From the NCBI GenBank assembly GCA_965602635.1, contig CBFCZU010000052.1, positions 1-19,614 of the forward strand: a stretch of DNA of 19,614 nt. Direction: 5' to 3'. Positions 1 to 9,495 of this stretch are shown one piece after another (the first letter of the stretch is position 1; the number at the start of each line of letters is the position of its first letter). Made by a program: the position numbers and the translations under genes. Below the pieces are notes generated by a model that saw only the letters and a list, made by a program, of their open reading frames with translations, had not been told where the DNA came from and did no database searches. This DNA is from CBFCZU01 sp965602635. GTDB lineage: Bacteria; Planctomycetota; Phycisphaerae; SM23-33.

Positions 1-341
1 TCGGCGGCATCGGCATCATGAACATCATGCTCGCGTCGGTCACCGAGCGGACGCGAGAGATCGGCATCCGCCGGGCGCTGGGTGCAAGGCGCCGCGACAT
101 CACCACGCAGTTCCTGATCGAGACCGTCACCCTCACCACAGTCGGCGGCCTGGCGGGCATGGCGCTGGGGCTGATCTCCATCAGCTTCGTGGGCAAACCG
201 CTGAAGATCGTTCCGATAGTCTCGACCGCCACGCTGGTGATCCCCCTGCTGATGGCGGTGCTGGTCGGCCTGGCCAGCGGGATGTACCCCGCCATGCGGG
301 CCGCCAAGCTCGACCCGATCACGGCCCTGCGCCACGAGTAG
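1..341 (+). CDS. ABC transporter permease, MacB/FtsX type (C-terminal part, cut by window edge)
   Basis: The reading frame is open from base 3 and has no start in the window, so this is the 3' end of a longer gene; the ATG at 18 is internal. The visible residues open with GGIGIMNIMLASVTERTREI followed by GIRRALGARRRDI. This is the hallmark of MacB-type permeases: the end of the second transmembrane helix and the coupling helix that contacts the ATPase. Two hydrophobic segments follow (around bases 120-190 and 220-285), and the chain ends in the typical 'YPAMRAAKLDPITALRHE' tail. MacB-family permeases work with an ATPase of the LolD/MacB type to move substrates across the envelope by mechanotransmission. 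The partner ATPase should lie upstream, outside the window. The ATPase at 473-1204 is convergent and therefore not in the same transcript. The stop codon's last base is also the first base of a repeat. Confidence 0.9.
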   Translation, partial: GGIGIMNIMLASVTERTREIGIRRALGARRRDITTQFLIETVTLTTVGGLAGMALGLISISFVGKPLKIVPIVSTATLVIPLLMAVLVGLASGMYPAMRAAKLDPITALRHE

Positions 342-390
342 TCCACGAATTACGGCGATGGTCCACGAATTACACGAATTGCACGAAGAG
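341..390. repeat. Short direct and tandem repeats based on CACGAATT
   Basis: A 13-bp sequence (gtccacgaattac) occurs at 341-353 and again at 361-373, exactly 20 bp apart. From 364 to 390 there are three consecutive 9-bp units: CACGAATTA, CACGAATTG and CACGAAGAG. This AT-containing stretch differs in composition from the GC-rich genes on both sides. It resembles dispersed intergenic repeats, but no second locus is visible in this window. Confidence 0.8.
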
Positions 391-438
391 CTGAGGGTCT
401 GCTCAAATGCCTCTCTCTATTCGTGTAATTCGTGGACC
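360..438. terminator. Perfect 20-bp inverted repeat between convergent genes, possible bidirectional terminator
   Basis: The left arm at 360-379 (ggtccacgaattacacgaat) is the exact reverse complement of the right arm at 419-438. The loop is 39 bp. The element sits between the 3' ends of two convergent genes (341 on plus, 473 on minus), where a bidirectional transcription terminator is expected. Neither side has a clear run of T, the stem is only moderately GC-rich and the loop is long. It is therefore not a textbook intrinsic terminator and could instead be a palindromic dispersed repeat. The inverted repeat itself is certain; the role is inference. Confidence 0.5.
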
Positions 439-472
439 GTCTCTGTCCCGAACGCTTCGCGCGACTCGCCGA

Positions 473-1204
<732 letters not shown>

Positions 1205-1226
1205 GGCGTTGCTTACTCCCAGCCCG

Positions 1227-3233
1227 TCAATAGGGCAACTGGATCACGGCCTTCGCCAGGAAGGTTATCCCGACGCAGAAGACGGTGATCAATCCCATTC
1301 CACAGGTGAACCCGGCCGCCACCACCGGCGCGTACTGCCGCCAGCGCAGACCGAGCTTGCGTTCGAGGTAGAACCGCGCTATGCACGCCCCGATGAACTG
1401 CGGGATGACCACGTGCGGTATGGTCTGGTTAAGCCCCCGCACCACGCCATAGAAGAGCATCACCGGCGCCCCCAGAGCGGCCAGGACGCTGAAGGTGGCC
1501 AACCCCAGGCCCGCCCCGGCGCCGATGTACCACCCGTTCAGCGCCTCCTCGAAGGGGCTGTAAACGCCCAGCGTGGAGGAATAGATGATGCACTGGTTGG
1601 CGGCGCCCAGCTCCCACATCGTCTCGGTGTAGGGGTACCGCGGCGAGGGGATCTCCGCCAGCGACCAGATGAAGTTCGCGAAGAAGATGCTGGCGATGAG
1701 CACGATGGGCACGAGCACCACCTCGGCCTTCCAGAGCGACCAGAACTTGGTGCCGGTCAGCTCCGACTGGCGGTAGAAGACGGTGGCTACTCCGTAGTTG
1801 TGCAGCGGCACGGGCAGGAACCACACCCCCACCCCGCCGGTGTAGCCGGAGAGGATGAAGGCGAACTCCCTGACCATGGGGATCTGGATGACCTGCCCGG
1901 CCATGCCCTCCAGCCGGGCCGTGACGTAGCTGATGATCGGCGTGTAAACGAAGCCCAGGAAGAACAGCACGAGCATCACCCCGCCGTGCCAGTTGATCAG
2001 CCAGCCGCTGAGGAGGATGTACGCCATGGTCGTCATCAGGTAGGTGCTGATGACGACGGAGGCCCTTATGTCGCCCCGGTCCTTGCGTTTGAGGCGTTCC
2101 TCATCCCGGCTGTCGGGGAACCGCCCGGCCGGGGCCGCCGCGGCAAGCTCGCGCCTCCTTTTGCCGCCGCGGATGATGTTCCAAACGCCCATGATCGCGA
2201 TGGCGATGGCCACCCCGATCGAGAAGCTGAAGTAGAAGTCGATGTTGTTCTTGTACATCGTGGCCACGGTCTGGTCGTTGTGCGACCACGTGTGGAGGAT
2301 CTTGAAGTGGTAGAGGATCGGGTTGGCCACCAGGGTAATCAGGAAGCCGATGAAGCTGCCAAGCATGGCGAAGAACGGCAGCACCATGCCCCAGACGAGC
2401 TGGGCGAGGTTCCAGTTCAGCCCGATGGCGACGGCCGGGAGCCAGTCCTGCGTCTTCTTCGTCCAGTCGGAGAAGGGGATGGGGAAGATCTGGATGGGGC
2501 GCTTCAGCAGCGCCCCGCTGATCGTCGGCAGACCGATATACAGCACCCCGAAAGCCAGCCCCAGAATTCCCCCTATGGAGAATACCCTCCACCGCCAGGA
2601 CTCCTCGCCTGCCTCCTTTTCTTCCTCCGACTGCTCGGCCAGTGCCATGATCCCCGCCGCCCCGATGGGCGCCATGGGGAATGGCAGCTTCTCGATGTCG
2701 CTGGCGACACGGAACAGCCCGTAGCCGAGGATGGCGTTGTTGACCCGGCCGATGAAGGTTCCGAAGATGATCAGCCCGACGGCGGGGAGCCACTCGAGGA
2801 TCATGAAGCTTCGGCTGGCGAGGATCGCCGGGTCCTGGCCTCCGGGGGCGAACCATCCGGGCACCTTCTCGGCCACGCCCGCTGCATGGGCGGCCTGGCT
2901 CTGGACGAAGAACTGCCTGAAGAGGATGCCTCTGAACGGCGTGACCATGACCGCCCCGGCCATGTAGAAGAGCACGAACAGCTCAGGCCTGCTGAGATTC
3001 TTGTGCGCCCGCCGGGCCACTTCGATGAATAGGATCACCGTGACCCACTGGGCGGCGGGGCCGACACCGAAGCCCGCCACCAACTGCATGTACATCGCCC
3101 CCGGCACCATCAACAGGGCGATGAAAATGGCGCCCAGCAGCGAGCTCCAGCGGAACCCGTCCTCGAACTTGTCCGGAGGGAGCATCAGGTTCCGGTACTG
3201 CTCCAACTCCTTGTCGAAGGCAACACGGCTCAT
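1227..3233 (-). CDS. OPT-like polytopic membrane protein (DUF6785/DUF6784-type)
   Basis: A 668-aa integral membrane protein with roughly a dozen hydrophobic segments spread over its whole length, for example near residues 32-54, 150-165, 215-240, 280-305, 330-350 and 390-440. A basic cytoplasmic-looking insert near 350-385 is rich in Arg, Lys and Asp. The LPFP motif near residue 183, followed by a small-residue helix, resembles the LPFP signature of the oligopeptide transporter (OPT) superfamily. The overall sequence recalls planctomycete proteins annotated DUF6785/DUF6784. Family placement is from memory, and transport function is inferred. The start ATG overlaps the stop of the giant permease gene (ATGA, 4 bp), with GGAGG six bases upstream, so the two are probably translationally coupled. 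An OPT-like protein is not a usual part of LolCDE or MacAB systems. It may move peptides or metal chelates, or may supply a membrane channel or scaffold. Confidence 0.75.
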   Translation of the reverse strand: MSRVAFDKELEQYRNLMLPPDKFEDGFRWSSLLGAIFIALLMVPGAMYMQLVAGFGVGPAAQWVTVILFIEVARRAHKNLSRPELFVLFYMAGAVMVTPFRGILFRQFFVQSQAAHAAGVAEKVPGWFAPGGQDPAILASRSFMILEWLPAVGLIIFGTFIGRVNNAILGYGLFRVASDIEKLPFPMAPIGAAGIMALAEQSEEEKEAGEESWRWRVFSIGGILGLAFGVLYIGLPTISGALLKRPIQIFPIPFSDWTKKTQDWLPAVAIGLNWNLAQLVWGMVLPFFAMLGSFIGFLITLVANPILYHFKILHTWSHNDQTVATMYKNNIDFYFSFSIGVAIAIAIMGVWNIIRGGKRRRELAAAAPAGRFPDSRDEERLKRKDRGDIRASVVISTYLMTTMAYILLSGWLINWHGGVMLVLFFLGFVYTPIISYVTARLEGMAGQVIQIPMVREFAFILSGYTGGVGVWFLPVPLHNYGVATVFYRQSELTGTKFWSLWKAEVVLVPIVLIASIFFANFIWSLAEIPSPRYPYTETMWELGAANQCIIYSSTLGVYSPFEEALNGWYIGAGAGLGLATFSVLAALGAPVMLFYGVVRGLNQTIPHVVIPQFIGACIARFYLERKLGLRWRQYAPVVAAGFTCGMGLITVFCVGITFLAKAVIQLPY

Positions 3234-6200
3234 GCCTGACCTCCGAACGTCTCAGGGGTGACATCCTCCACGGGCAGCTCCTGCCACTGCTGGAGGGTCT
3301 TCTGGCGGTACTGCTCCATCACCTCGGGCGCCACCGAGCGCCAGATGAGCAACTGTTTGCGAAGCTCGCTGATGAACACGCGGTTTGCCCGTTGCCAGTC
3401 GCCCCCGGTGCCGCTGAGACGTCGCAGCAGGATGCGTATCTCCTGGATGCCCTCGATCTCGCTAGGCTGAGCCAGCAGGGCGAACCTCTGCGAGACCCCC
3501 AGGTCGAACGGGGCCAGGGCTACCTCCGCCCGCAGGCCCAGCATGTCCTCACTGGTGCGGAACGAATGCACGCTCGAGGTCGCGAACACGCCCAGGGCGG
3601 TGTCCGAGAAATTCTCGAAATGCTCCCTCAGGAAGCTCACCACGCCGGTGATGTCGTAGGCCGATACCGTGAACGGAAAGACCAGGTCGTACAGGTCGCG
3701 GGCGGGTTTGCCTATCTTCCAGCTCCGCTGGATGCCCGGGTTGGCGCTGCGCGAGGCCTTGACCGCCGGGTAGATGGTCGAGATCAGCACAGTGCCCATG
3801 ACGATCAGCAGGGTCACGATGGCGTTCATGGACGAGTAGTTCATCGTCGGCAGGTGGCGCAGCTCGAAGGCGACGGATATCCGGTTAACTGTGGTGGAAA
3901 CGACCTGTCCGAGCAGGTAGCCGCCCATGCCTCCGACGACCGAGTAAACGCCGGCCTCGGCGAAGAACAGACTGGCCACGTGCGGCGGGGCCAGCCCCAG
4001 GGCGCTGAAGGCGTAAATCTCCTTCTCCCGGTCGGAGACCGAGCCGAGCATGGTGGCGAAGATGATCAGCCCGCCCAGCACCACGGGGATGAGCAGGTCC
4101 CTCCACCCGCTTGCCTCTGTCAGGGTGGTGAAGAGCAGGCGGTGGACGCCTCCCTTGTCGCCGACGTAGGTTGGCAGCCGCGTCACCGCCGCCACCCGGT
4201 CGCCCATCTTCTGGATGTCAACGCCCTTCTCGGGATAGATGGTGATGCTGGCGACCCGCCCGCCGAGCTGCCTGGCAAGCTCGGCCGAGACAATGGCGAC
4301 CGCGTCGCGGTCGAAGCGCACGAAGCGGGCGGACTCCGCCTCCGGCAGGTCGTCGGCCGAGAGCGACTCCTGGGCCTGGAAGCCCGCGGCCGAGCCGCCG
4401 CCGCTGGCCTGATAGTCAACCGGCAGGACCTCTGAGCCCTCCAGCATCCGGTACACCTGAATCTTCTTTACGTCAACGACTCCCGCCAGCACGCAGGAGA
4501 CGCCGTCCACGATGATCTCGTCGCCCACCTTGACGTCCAGGCCGTACTGGCCCAGCAGCGGCGGGGTCAGGAACACTCCCCTGCCCTTGAGCATCTCGGT
4601 GCCGCCCCCGAACACCTCGGTCAGGGCGGTAAGGCGCTCCACGTCGCGCGGGTCCAGACCCAGCAAGGCGTCAACGGGAACGACCCTGTCGCGCTTGGCA
4701 TCGGCCAGCACGATCTCCTTGGTGCGGTTGGCGGCCTTGTATGACTCGACCTCGCCGGCGCTCTGCGAGACCCAGTAGCGCGGCACGGTCACAGCCTCGC
4801 CCTTGAGCAGCCCTCCGAGCATGTCCACGGTCTGCTCGCTGATCCGCGACCACACGGGGTGCCGGATCAGCAGCCTCGGGGGCCCGGAGATCGGACCCGC
4901 GTACGTCCGACGGGCGCCCCAGGAGGAGGAGAAGGAGGCGAAGGTCAGGATGGTGAAGGTCAGCAGGACGACGGTCGCTGCCGTGAGCATGGTGCGGATC
5001 GGGCGGCGCCGCATCGTCGAGATGCCCATGTGCATCGCCGCCATCATGGTCCCCAGGCGGGAGACGTCGGCGCTGTGGACGGAGGTGGAGAGCCCCTGGA
5101 GCCGCCCCACCTCGGCCTGGAGCTTCCGCGTCATGATGACGATAACCAGCAGGCTGAGCAGGATGATCGCAAAGGCCAGGAAGATGATGACCGGCGTCGC
5201 GGCGATCGCGAAGGCCGGGTTGACCACGTACAGCAGCGCGAACGTCACCAGGAAGAAGATCGCGAACCACCCGATCTGGCGGTAGATGTGAGGGGAGCCG
5301 ATCAGCAGCCGCTCCATCGCATAGGCAAACGGGATCGTCAGCAGCAGCAGAAACACCACCGCCACGACGAGGTCGTCGAGGACGCCGCGCAGCGGCGTGT
5401 ACAGGCTGCGCAGGATGGCGCTGGCGCCGGCGTTCTTGCCCAGTCTGGCCTCCGCGTCCTTGGGGTCAACGGCCTTGGCCCGGTCGTGGACCTCCGTCGC
5501 CTCGACCTGGAGGCGTTCCAGCGAGCGCTCGAGGATGCGATGCTTCTTCAGCGTCGCCAGCCGGGCGTGTGTCAGCCTGCCCAGGTCCTCCGGCGTCATC
5601 TCGAACACCGGCCAGTGCTGGTGCGGATCGATTGGCCGACCGATTCCCACGCTCGGGTCCTTGACCCCAGGGTAGGTGTTGCCCAGCACCACGACGCCGG
5701 CATTATTGAAGAGCTTCAGGCGGTAAGTCGGGTCGCGGCAGAAGACGCTGAGGACGTTTCGACTTTCGGCCACCAGGGACCGCCCCTCGTTCAGGGGCGC
5801 GGTCGATTCGGCCCTGAGCGCCTGGGTGTTGGTGGCGCCGCGGTCGTGCCCGAAGGCCACGGCGGTTATTCCCACCGCCCTGAACAGCACGGTGTCGGCC
5901 TTGTCCAGCGGCTGGGGGAACGCGCTGGTCCGGGTGGTGCTGACGAACTCAACCAGCCCCCTCTGGTTGAACGTGGCGCCGACCACGAGCATGTTGGTGT
6001 AGTAGTCCTGCGAGAGTGGCGGCACCTCGAGCCTGCCGTTGGAGTCGCCCTCCACGACGCAGAACGGCCTGAAGCCGGGTGGCGCCAGATCGACGCGGGC
6101 GCCTTCCCAGACCATCCCGGGCCGGCGCATGACGATGACGAACGCGCCTCGGGCCGGGCGGTCCGGCGTGGCGCTGGCCCCCGAAAGCATCTGCACCCGC

Positions 6201-8683
6201 GCCCCTGTGTACCGCCCGTTGGAGAAGGCGAACTCGGTGTAGAAGGCGTGGGGGCCGATGCCGCTGTGGCGGCTCATCTCCTCCGCCTCGGCCAGTTTGC
6301 GCACCGTCCCGAAGACCTCGTCCAACGGAGCGATAACGTTGGCGGCGTTGAGCACCATACGGGTCTTTCCGCCCGGTCCGGGTCGGAGGACAACGTCGCA
6401 GGGCTGCCCGTCGCGCTGGCGCCGCCCCAGGGGGGTCATCACCGCCAAGTTGGAGACGCCGAAGACGCCCGCCGCCGCCCCGCTGTGGGCGAACAGGCCG
6501 GTGGCGTACCGCCGGGCCGCGCCCACCTCCGCCACGGAACGGACGTCGAAGAGGACCTTCTTCCCGCTCTTGGGGTCCGGCTGCGGGGCGATCTTCCGAA
6601 TGGCCCGGAAGACCACTCCGGCATAGGTGCCCGGGTTGTCCTTGCTCTTGTGAACGGCCTGGGAGTCCTGCCCGTGAACGAACCCCCACCGCGGCGATTC
6701 ATCACTCAGGTTGATCGCCAACTGAAGAACGATAATCGCCCGCTGGTCCCCGAAGGCCGACGACAGATCCTTGCCCTGCTCAGCGTACTTCACCAGTCGG
6801 TCCAGCTCCCGCTGCCTTGTCTCGCATAATTCGCCGGTGACCTTCAGGAGCTGCTGGTACCGTGTGAGGGCACCGCCCTTGATGCGGTCCACCCACAACT
6901 GACGCTCCTGCTCAAACTGCTGGAGCAGGGCATTGCGTTGCTGCTCGGGGATGTGCCTGGCTTTCTTGAGTATGTCCCCGTAATTCTTAATGCCCTGCTT
7001 GACGTCCTTTTCCTTGGCCTGGGTCGGGTAGGTACTTTTCTTGAGGAATCGCTCCACGTTGCCCCAGGCCACCTGGTCAACCGCCTCTAGGCCGGCGATC
7101 CTGCCAAGCCGGTCCTTCAGGATGCCCTGATAGTCGGTGATATCGCGGTCAACGTCTGCCAGTGCGGCCGGGGGCGTCGAGGGCTCGCCGCCCACCAGGC
7201 CCGCGGCCTTGAGCTGGGCCTCCAGCCGGGGCCTCTTCTTCTGCAAGGCCACCAACAGCCTCTTGTAGTGGTTCCTCTCGCTCCGTAGCAGGTACAGCTC
7301 GTCCTTGATATTACCGGAGAGGGCCTTGGCCTCGTCCCGGAGTTTCCGGGTGGCGTTGCTGTGCCCGTCGAGCGCCTTGGCCTCATCTTTGAAGACGTTT
7401 CCCTTGGCCAACACCTGCTGAATCTCGCCGATGTACGTCCGCTCCGCCTTGAACATATCGAGCCGGTCGTCCAGCGTGTCGGTGACCAGCTTCGTTCGCT
7501 GGGCAGCTCTCTTCCAACGGTACAGCTTGCCGAACAGCGCCCTGGCGCCGGCGTGGTTGCAGGCATCGCCGCCCAGAAAGGCGATTATGACGTGGCGCCG
7601 CGGGGGGTTGCGTTGGAGGCGTTCGGCCACGGCGAGCAGGGCGGCGCAGTTGGCCGCGCCCCGCGCGCCCGGCGAGAGCAGCGGCACCTCCGAGAGGCTG
7701 TCCAGAGGGGCCGAAAGCATGATCGCCTCGTGCCTGGTGAGTTTGAAACGCGCCTTGGTCCCGCGGATGACGCCGATGACGTTTCGGCCCTCCAGAGTCT
7801 CCCAGCGGCAGGCGGCCTTGAGGGTGACCTGGCGCGGCTTGGAGACAAGCTCGAGCTTCGCCGCCAGGGCCTCGGTGACGTAGAAGCGCGGCAGGTTGGC
7901 CACGAAGTTCAGGTGGTGGTAAGGGTTGGGGGCGGGGCTGTCGGCGCCGACGAAGATGACGGCCTTTGCGCCCATGGCGAAGGCGGGCAGCCAGCGGTCG
8001 CCGGCGGAGTAGTCCAGCACGACGATCTGCCCGTCGGGCCACTCTGAATACTCGTTGAGCTTTCCGCCACCGGCATAGACGGTTCTCCCGGTGATCCCCC
8101 CGGCCGGGGTGACAACGGCCTGGAGGTGATTGGCTCGCATCACGTGGAAGCCGTCCCCCGGGCCGTAGACCTTCCCGTCCACCTCCAGCTTGCACTCAGT
8201 GGTCACCGGTTGGGCGACGGGGAACTCCTGGGTCAGCACCACGACGCCCATCGCCTTGAGGCGCATGGCCACGTAGTGGCTGGCGTAAAGGCTCCCCGGG
8301 GCGCTGCCGAAGACCTTCACCGGCTTGCCGGCGACCGTCACGGTCCTGGCCCTGCCGTAGCCCGCCAGGCGATGCGGGTGTCGAGTCAGCACCATCAGGT
8401 CACGGTAGAAGCTCGGGTCCTCGGCGGCGGGCTTGCAGAGATTGAGCCTTCTGACCACCTCGCCGTCAGACCAGATTCTCGCCAGTTCTGTCTCCGCCCA
8501 GGCCTTCTCCTGGGCACTGACCCCCTGGAGTTCGGGCACGCCAGCCGCTGTGTCTTCCTCCGCGGCCTTTTTCTTGCAGCCGGCGGGCGCGAAGGCCAGG
8601 GCGGCCGCCAGCATCAGCGCGGTCAGGCGCCAGGCATGGCCTCTGGGCCCCCCCGCCGCCGTGTCCAGGGGGAATCTACTCAT
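3230..8683 (-). CDS. Giant fusion: lipoprotein-like M28 pseudopeptidase with PA-like domain, coiled coil and FtsX-type ABC permease
   Basis: A single intact frame of 1817 aa from ATG 8683; an in-frame TTG at 8698 has no ribosome binding site. Residues 20-36 form a lipoprotein-type signal ending in FAPAGC, with Cys36 as the likely lipidated residue. A PA-like segment (about 195-285) and an M28 aminopeptidase-like core (about 300-390) follow. The expected ligands are changed: Pro326 replaces His of HxD (Asp328 is kept), Asn345 replaces the bridging Asp, and Gly372-Asp373 replace the Glu pair, so catalysis is doubtful. Residues 395-640 are charged, helical and coiled-coil-like; 640-1100 are unassigned. 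Three transmembrane segments (about 1104-1183) precede an FtsX module: helix about 1229-1253, an extracytoplasmic domain, three helices (about 1529-1640), then a cytoplasmic tail. The topology is self-consistent, with the N-terminus outside. The gene overlaps the ATPase before it by 8 bp and the OPT-like gene after it by 4 bp. Confidence 0.85.
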   Translation of the reverse strand: MSRFPLDTAAGGPRGHAWRLTALMLAAALAFAPAGCKKKAAEEDTAAGVPELQGVSAQEKAWAETELARIWSDGEVVRRLNLCKPAAEDPSFYRDLMVLTRHPHRLAGYGRARTVTVAGKPVKVFGSAPGSLYASHYVAMRLKAMGVVVLTQEFPVAQPVTTECKLEVDGKVYGPGDGFHVMRANHLQAVVTPAGGITGRTVYAGGGKLNEYSEWPDGQIVVLDYSAGDRWLPAFAMGAKAVIFVGADSPAPNPYHHLNFVANLPRFYVTEALAAKLELVSKPRQVTLKAACRWETLEGRNVIGVIRGTKARFKLTRHEAIMLSAPLDSLSEVPLLSPGARGAANCAALLAVAERLQRNPPRRHVIIAFLGGDACNHAGARALFGKLYRWKRAAQRTKLVTDTLDDRLDMFKAERTYIGEIQQVLAKGNVFKDEAKALDGHSNATRKLRDEAKALSGNIKDELYLLRSERNHYKRLLVALQKKRPRLEAQLKAAGLVGGEPSTPPAALADVDRDITDYQGILKDRLGRIAGLEAVDQVAWGNVERFLKKSTYPTQAKEKDVKQGIKNYGDILKKARHIPEQQRNALLQQFEQERQLWVDRIKGGALTRYQQLLKVTGELCETRQRELDRLVKYAEQGKDLSSAFGDQRAIIVLQLAINLSDESPRWGFVHGQDSQAVHKSKDNPGTYAGVVFRAIRKIAPQPDPKSGKKVLFDVRSVAEVGAARRYATGLFAHSGAAAGVFGVSNLAVMTPLGRRQRDGQPCDVVLRPGPGGKTRMVLNAANVIAPLDEVFGTVRKLAEAEEMSRHSGIGPHAFYTEFAFSNGRYTGARVQMLSGASATPDRPARGAFVIVMRRPGMVWEGARVDLAPPGFRPFCVVEGDSNGRLEVPPLSQDYYTNMLVVGATFNQRGLVEFVSTTRTSAFPQPLDKADTVLFRAVGITAVAFGHDRGATNTQALRAESTAPLNEGRSLVAESRNVLSVFCRDPTYRLKLFNNAGVVVLGNTYPGVKDPSVGIGRPIDPHQHWPVFEMTPEDLGRLTHARLATLKKHRILERSLERLQVEATEVHDRAKAVDPKDAEARLGKNAGASAILRSLYTPLRGVLDDLVVAVVFLLLLTIPFAYAMERLLIGSPHIYRQIGWFAIFFLVTFALLYVVNPAFAIAATPVIIFLAFAIILLSLLVIVIMTRKLQAEVGRLQGLSTSVHSADVSRLGTMMAAMHMGISTMRRRPIRTMLTAATVVLLTFTILTFASFSSSWGARRTYAGPISGPPRLLIRHPVWSRISEQTVDMLGGLLKGEAVTVPRYWVSQSAGEVESYKAANRTKEIVLADAKRDRVVPVDALLGLDPRDVERLTALTEVFGGGTEMLKGRGVFLTPPLLGQYGLDVKVGDEIIVDGVSCVLAGVVDVKKIQVYRMLEGSEVLPVDYQASGGGSAAGFQAQESLSADDLPEAESARFVRFDRDAVAIVSAELARQLGGRVASITIYPEKGVDIQKMGDRVAAVTRLPTYVGDKGGVHRLLFTTLTEASGWRDLLIPVVLGGLIIFATMLGSVSDREKEIYAFSALGLAPPHVASLFFAEAGVYSVVGGMGGYLLGQVVSTTVNRISVAFELRHLPTMNYSSMNAIVTLLIVMGTVLISTIYPAVKASRSANPGIQRSWKIGKPARDLYDLVFPFTVSAYDITGVVSFLREHFENFSDTALGVFATSSVHSFRTSEDMLGLRAEVALAPFDLGVSQRFALLAQPSEIEGIQEIRILLRRLSGTGGDWQRANRVFISELRKQLLIWRSVAPEVMEQYRQKTLQQWQELPVEDVTPETFGGQA
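3240..3244 (-). promoter_or_regulatory. Ribosome binding site of the OPT-like gene
   Basis: On the minus strand GGAGG lies six bases before the ATG at 3233-3231. It sits inside the last codons of the giant permease gene, and the start overlaps that gene's TGA. This arrangement decides the start and implies coupled translation. Confidence 0.7.
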
Positions 8684-9482
8684 TCTCCTTGCCCTCAATT
8701 GCGCCGGTTTCGACGACGACCTCGGAACGCTCGGCCAGGCGCTCGACGGTGCCGTCTCGAATCCACATGATCCGGTCGGCGATGTCGATGAGCCGGTGAT
8801 CGTGCGTGGCGCAGATGACGCTCACGCCGCGCTGCTCGTTGAGCCCCTTTAGCAGGGCGTGAATCTCACCCCCGGTCTTCAGGTCCAGGTTGCCGGTGGG
8901 TTCGTCGCACAGCAGGATTTGCGGGTTGTTGGACATGGCGCGGGCGATGGCCACGCGCTGCTGCTGCCCGCCGGACATTTCGATGGGCTTGTGGAACCAG
9001 CGATCCTTCAGCCCGACCGTGTCCAGCAGGCCCATTCCACGGTCGCGCGCCTCGTCGCCCCCGACGCCGGCGAAGGCCATCGGCACGGTGACGTTTTCCA
9101 GCGCGGTCATGTACTGCACCAGGTTGTAGCTCTGGAAGATGTATCCGATCTTCCGGCAGCGGAGGAAGGCCAGTTCGACGGCATTGAGCTGGGCGACGTC
9201 CACCTCGTCGATGAACACCCGCCCGCTGGTGGGGCTGTCCAGCCCGCCGACCATGTTGAAGAAGGTGCTCTTTCCCGAGCCGCTGGGGCCCATGACACAG
9301 AGGAACTCTCCCCGCGCGATCTCCACGCCTATCCCGCGCAGGGCGTGGGTGACCACCTGCCCCATCTCGTAGGACTTCTTGAGGTTGATCGTGCGGATGA
9401 TAACGGGGCGCTCCCCTTGGCGGGGATCTACGGCGTCCGCGGGCGCCTGTCGGGGTTTGCTGTCGTCAGGGGTATTCGCCAT
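8676..9482 (-). CDS. ABC transporter ATP-binding protein, LolD/MacB type (first ATPase of the operon)
   Basis: A 268-aa ATPase with an N-terminal hydrophilic extension of about 27 residues before the domain proper. Motifs are Walker A GPSGSGKST (65-73), Q-loop Gln117, signature MSGGQQQRVAIARA (169-182), Walker B ILLCDE followed by PTGNLD (189-200) and the switch His in CATHD (227). All catalytic residues are present. The ATG at 9482 is preferred because GAGG lies five bases upstream; a GTG at 9485 directly before it is also possible. The gene starts 13 bp after the stop of the 594-aa permease and its last codons overlap the start of the giant permease gene. It is thus sandwiched between two FtsX-fold chains, an arrangement comparable in logic to LolD between LolC and LolE. 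The Cys in the Walker B (LLCDE instead of LLADE) is a minor variant. It probably energises one or both permeases. Confidence 0.93.
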   Translation of the reverse strand: MANTPDDSKPRQAPADAVDPRQGERPVIIRTINLKKSYEMGQVVTHALRGIGVEIARGEFLCVMGPSGSGKSTFFNMVGGLDSPTSGRVFIDEVDVAQLNAVELAFLRCRKIGYIFQSYNLVQYMTALENVTVPMAFAGVGGDEARDRGMGLLDTVGLKDRWFHKPIEMSGGQQQRVAIARAMSNNPQILLCDEPTGNLDLKTGGEIHALLKGLNEQRGVSVICATHDHRLIDIADRIMWIRDGTVERLAERSEVVVETGAIEGKENE

Positions 9483-9495
9483 CACTACCTCAGCG

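Noticed and set aside
341..438. Possible CRISPR array
   Set aside because: The units are only 9-13 bp, are tandem or inverted without unique spacers, and no cas gene is nearby.
4859..6829. A 656-codon open frame on the plus strand inside the giant permease gene
   Set aside because: Its composition is dominated by Arg, Gln, His, Asp and Gly with no recognisable domain, whereas the minus strand has clear FtsX and peptidase-like features.
8684..8698. Earlier TTG start for the giant permease
   Set aside because: It would add five residues, has no ribosome binding site before it and does not improve the signal peptide; ATG 8683 is the simpler choice, though its own AAGGAG is very close.
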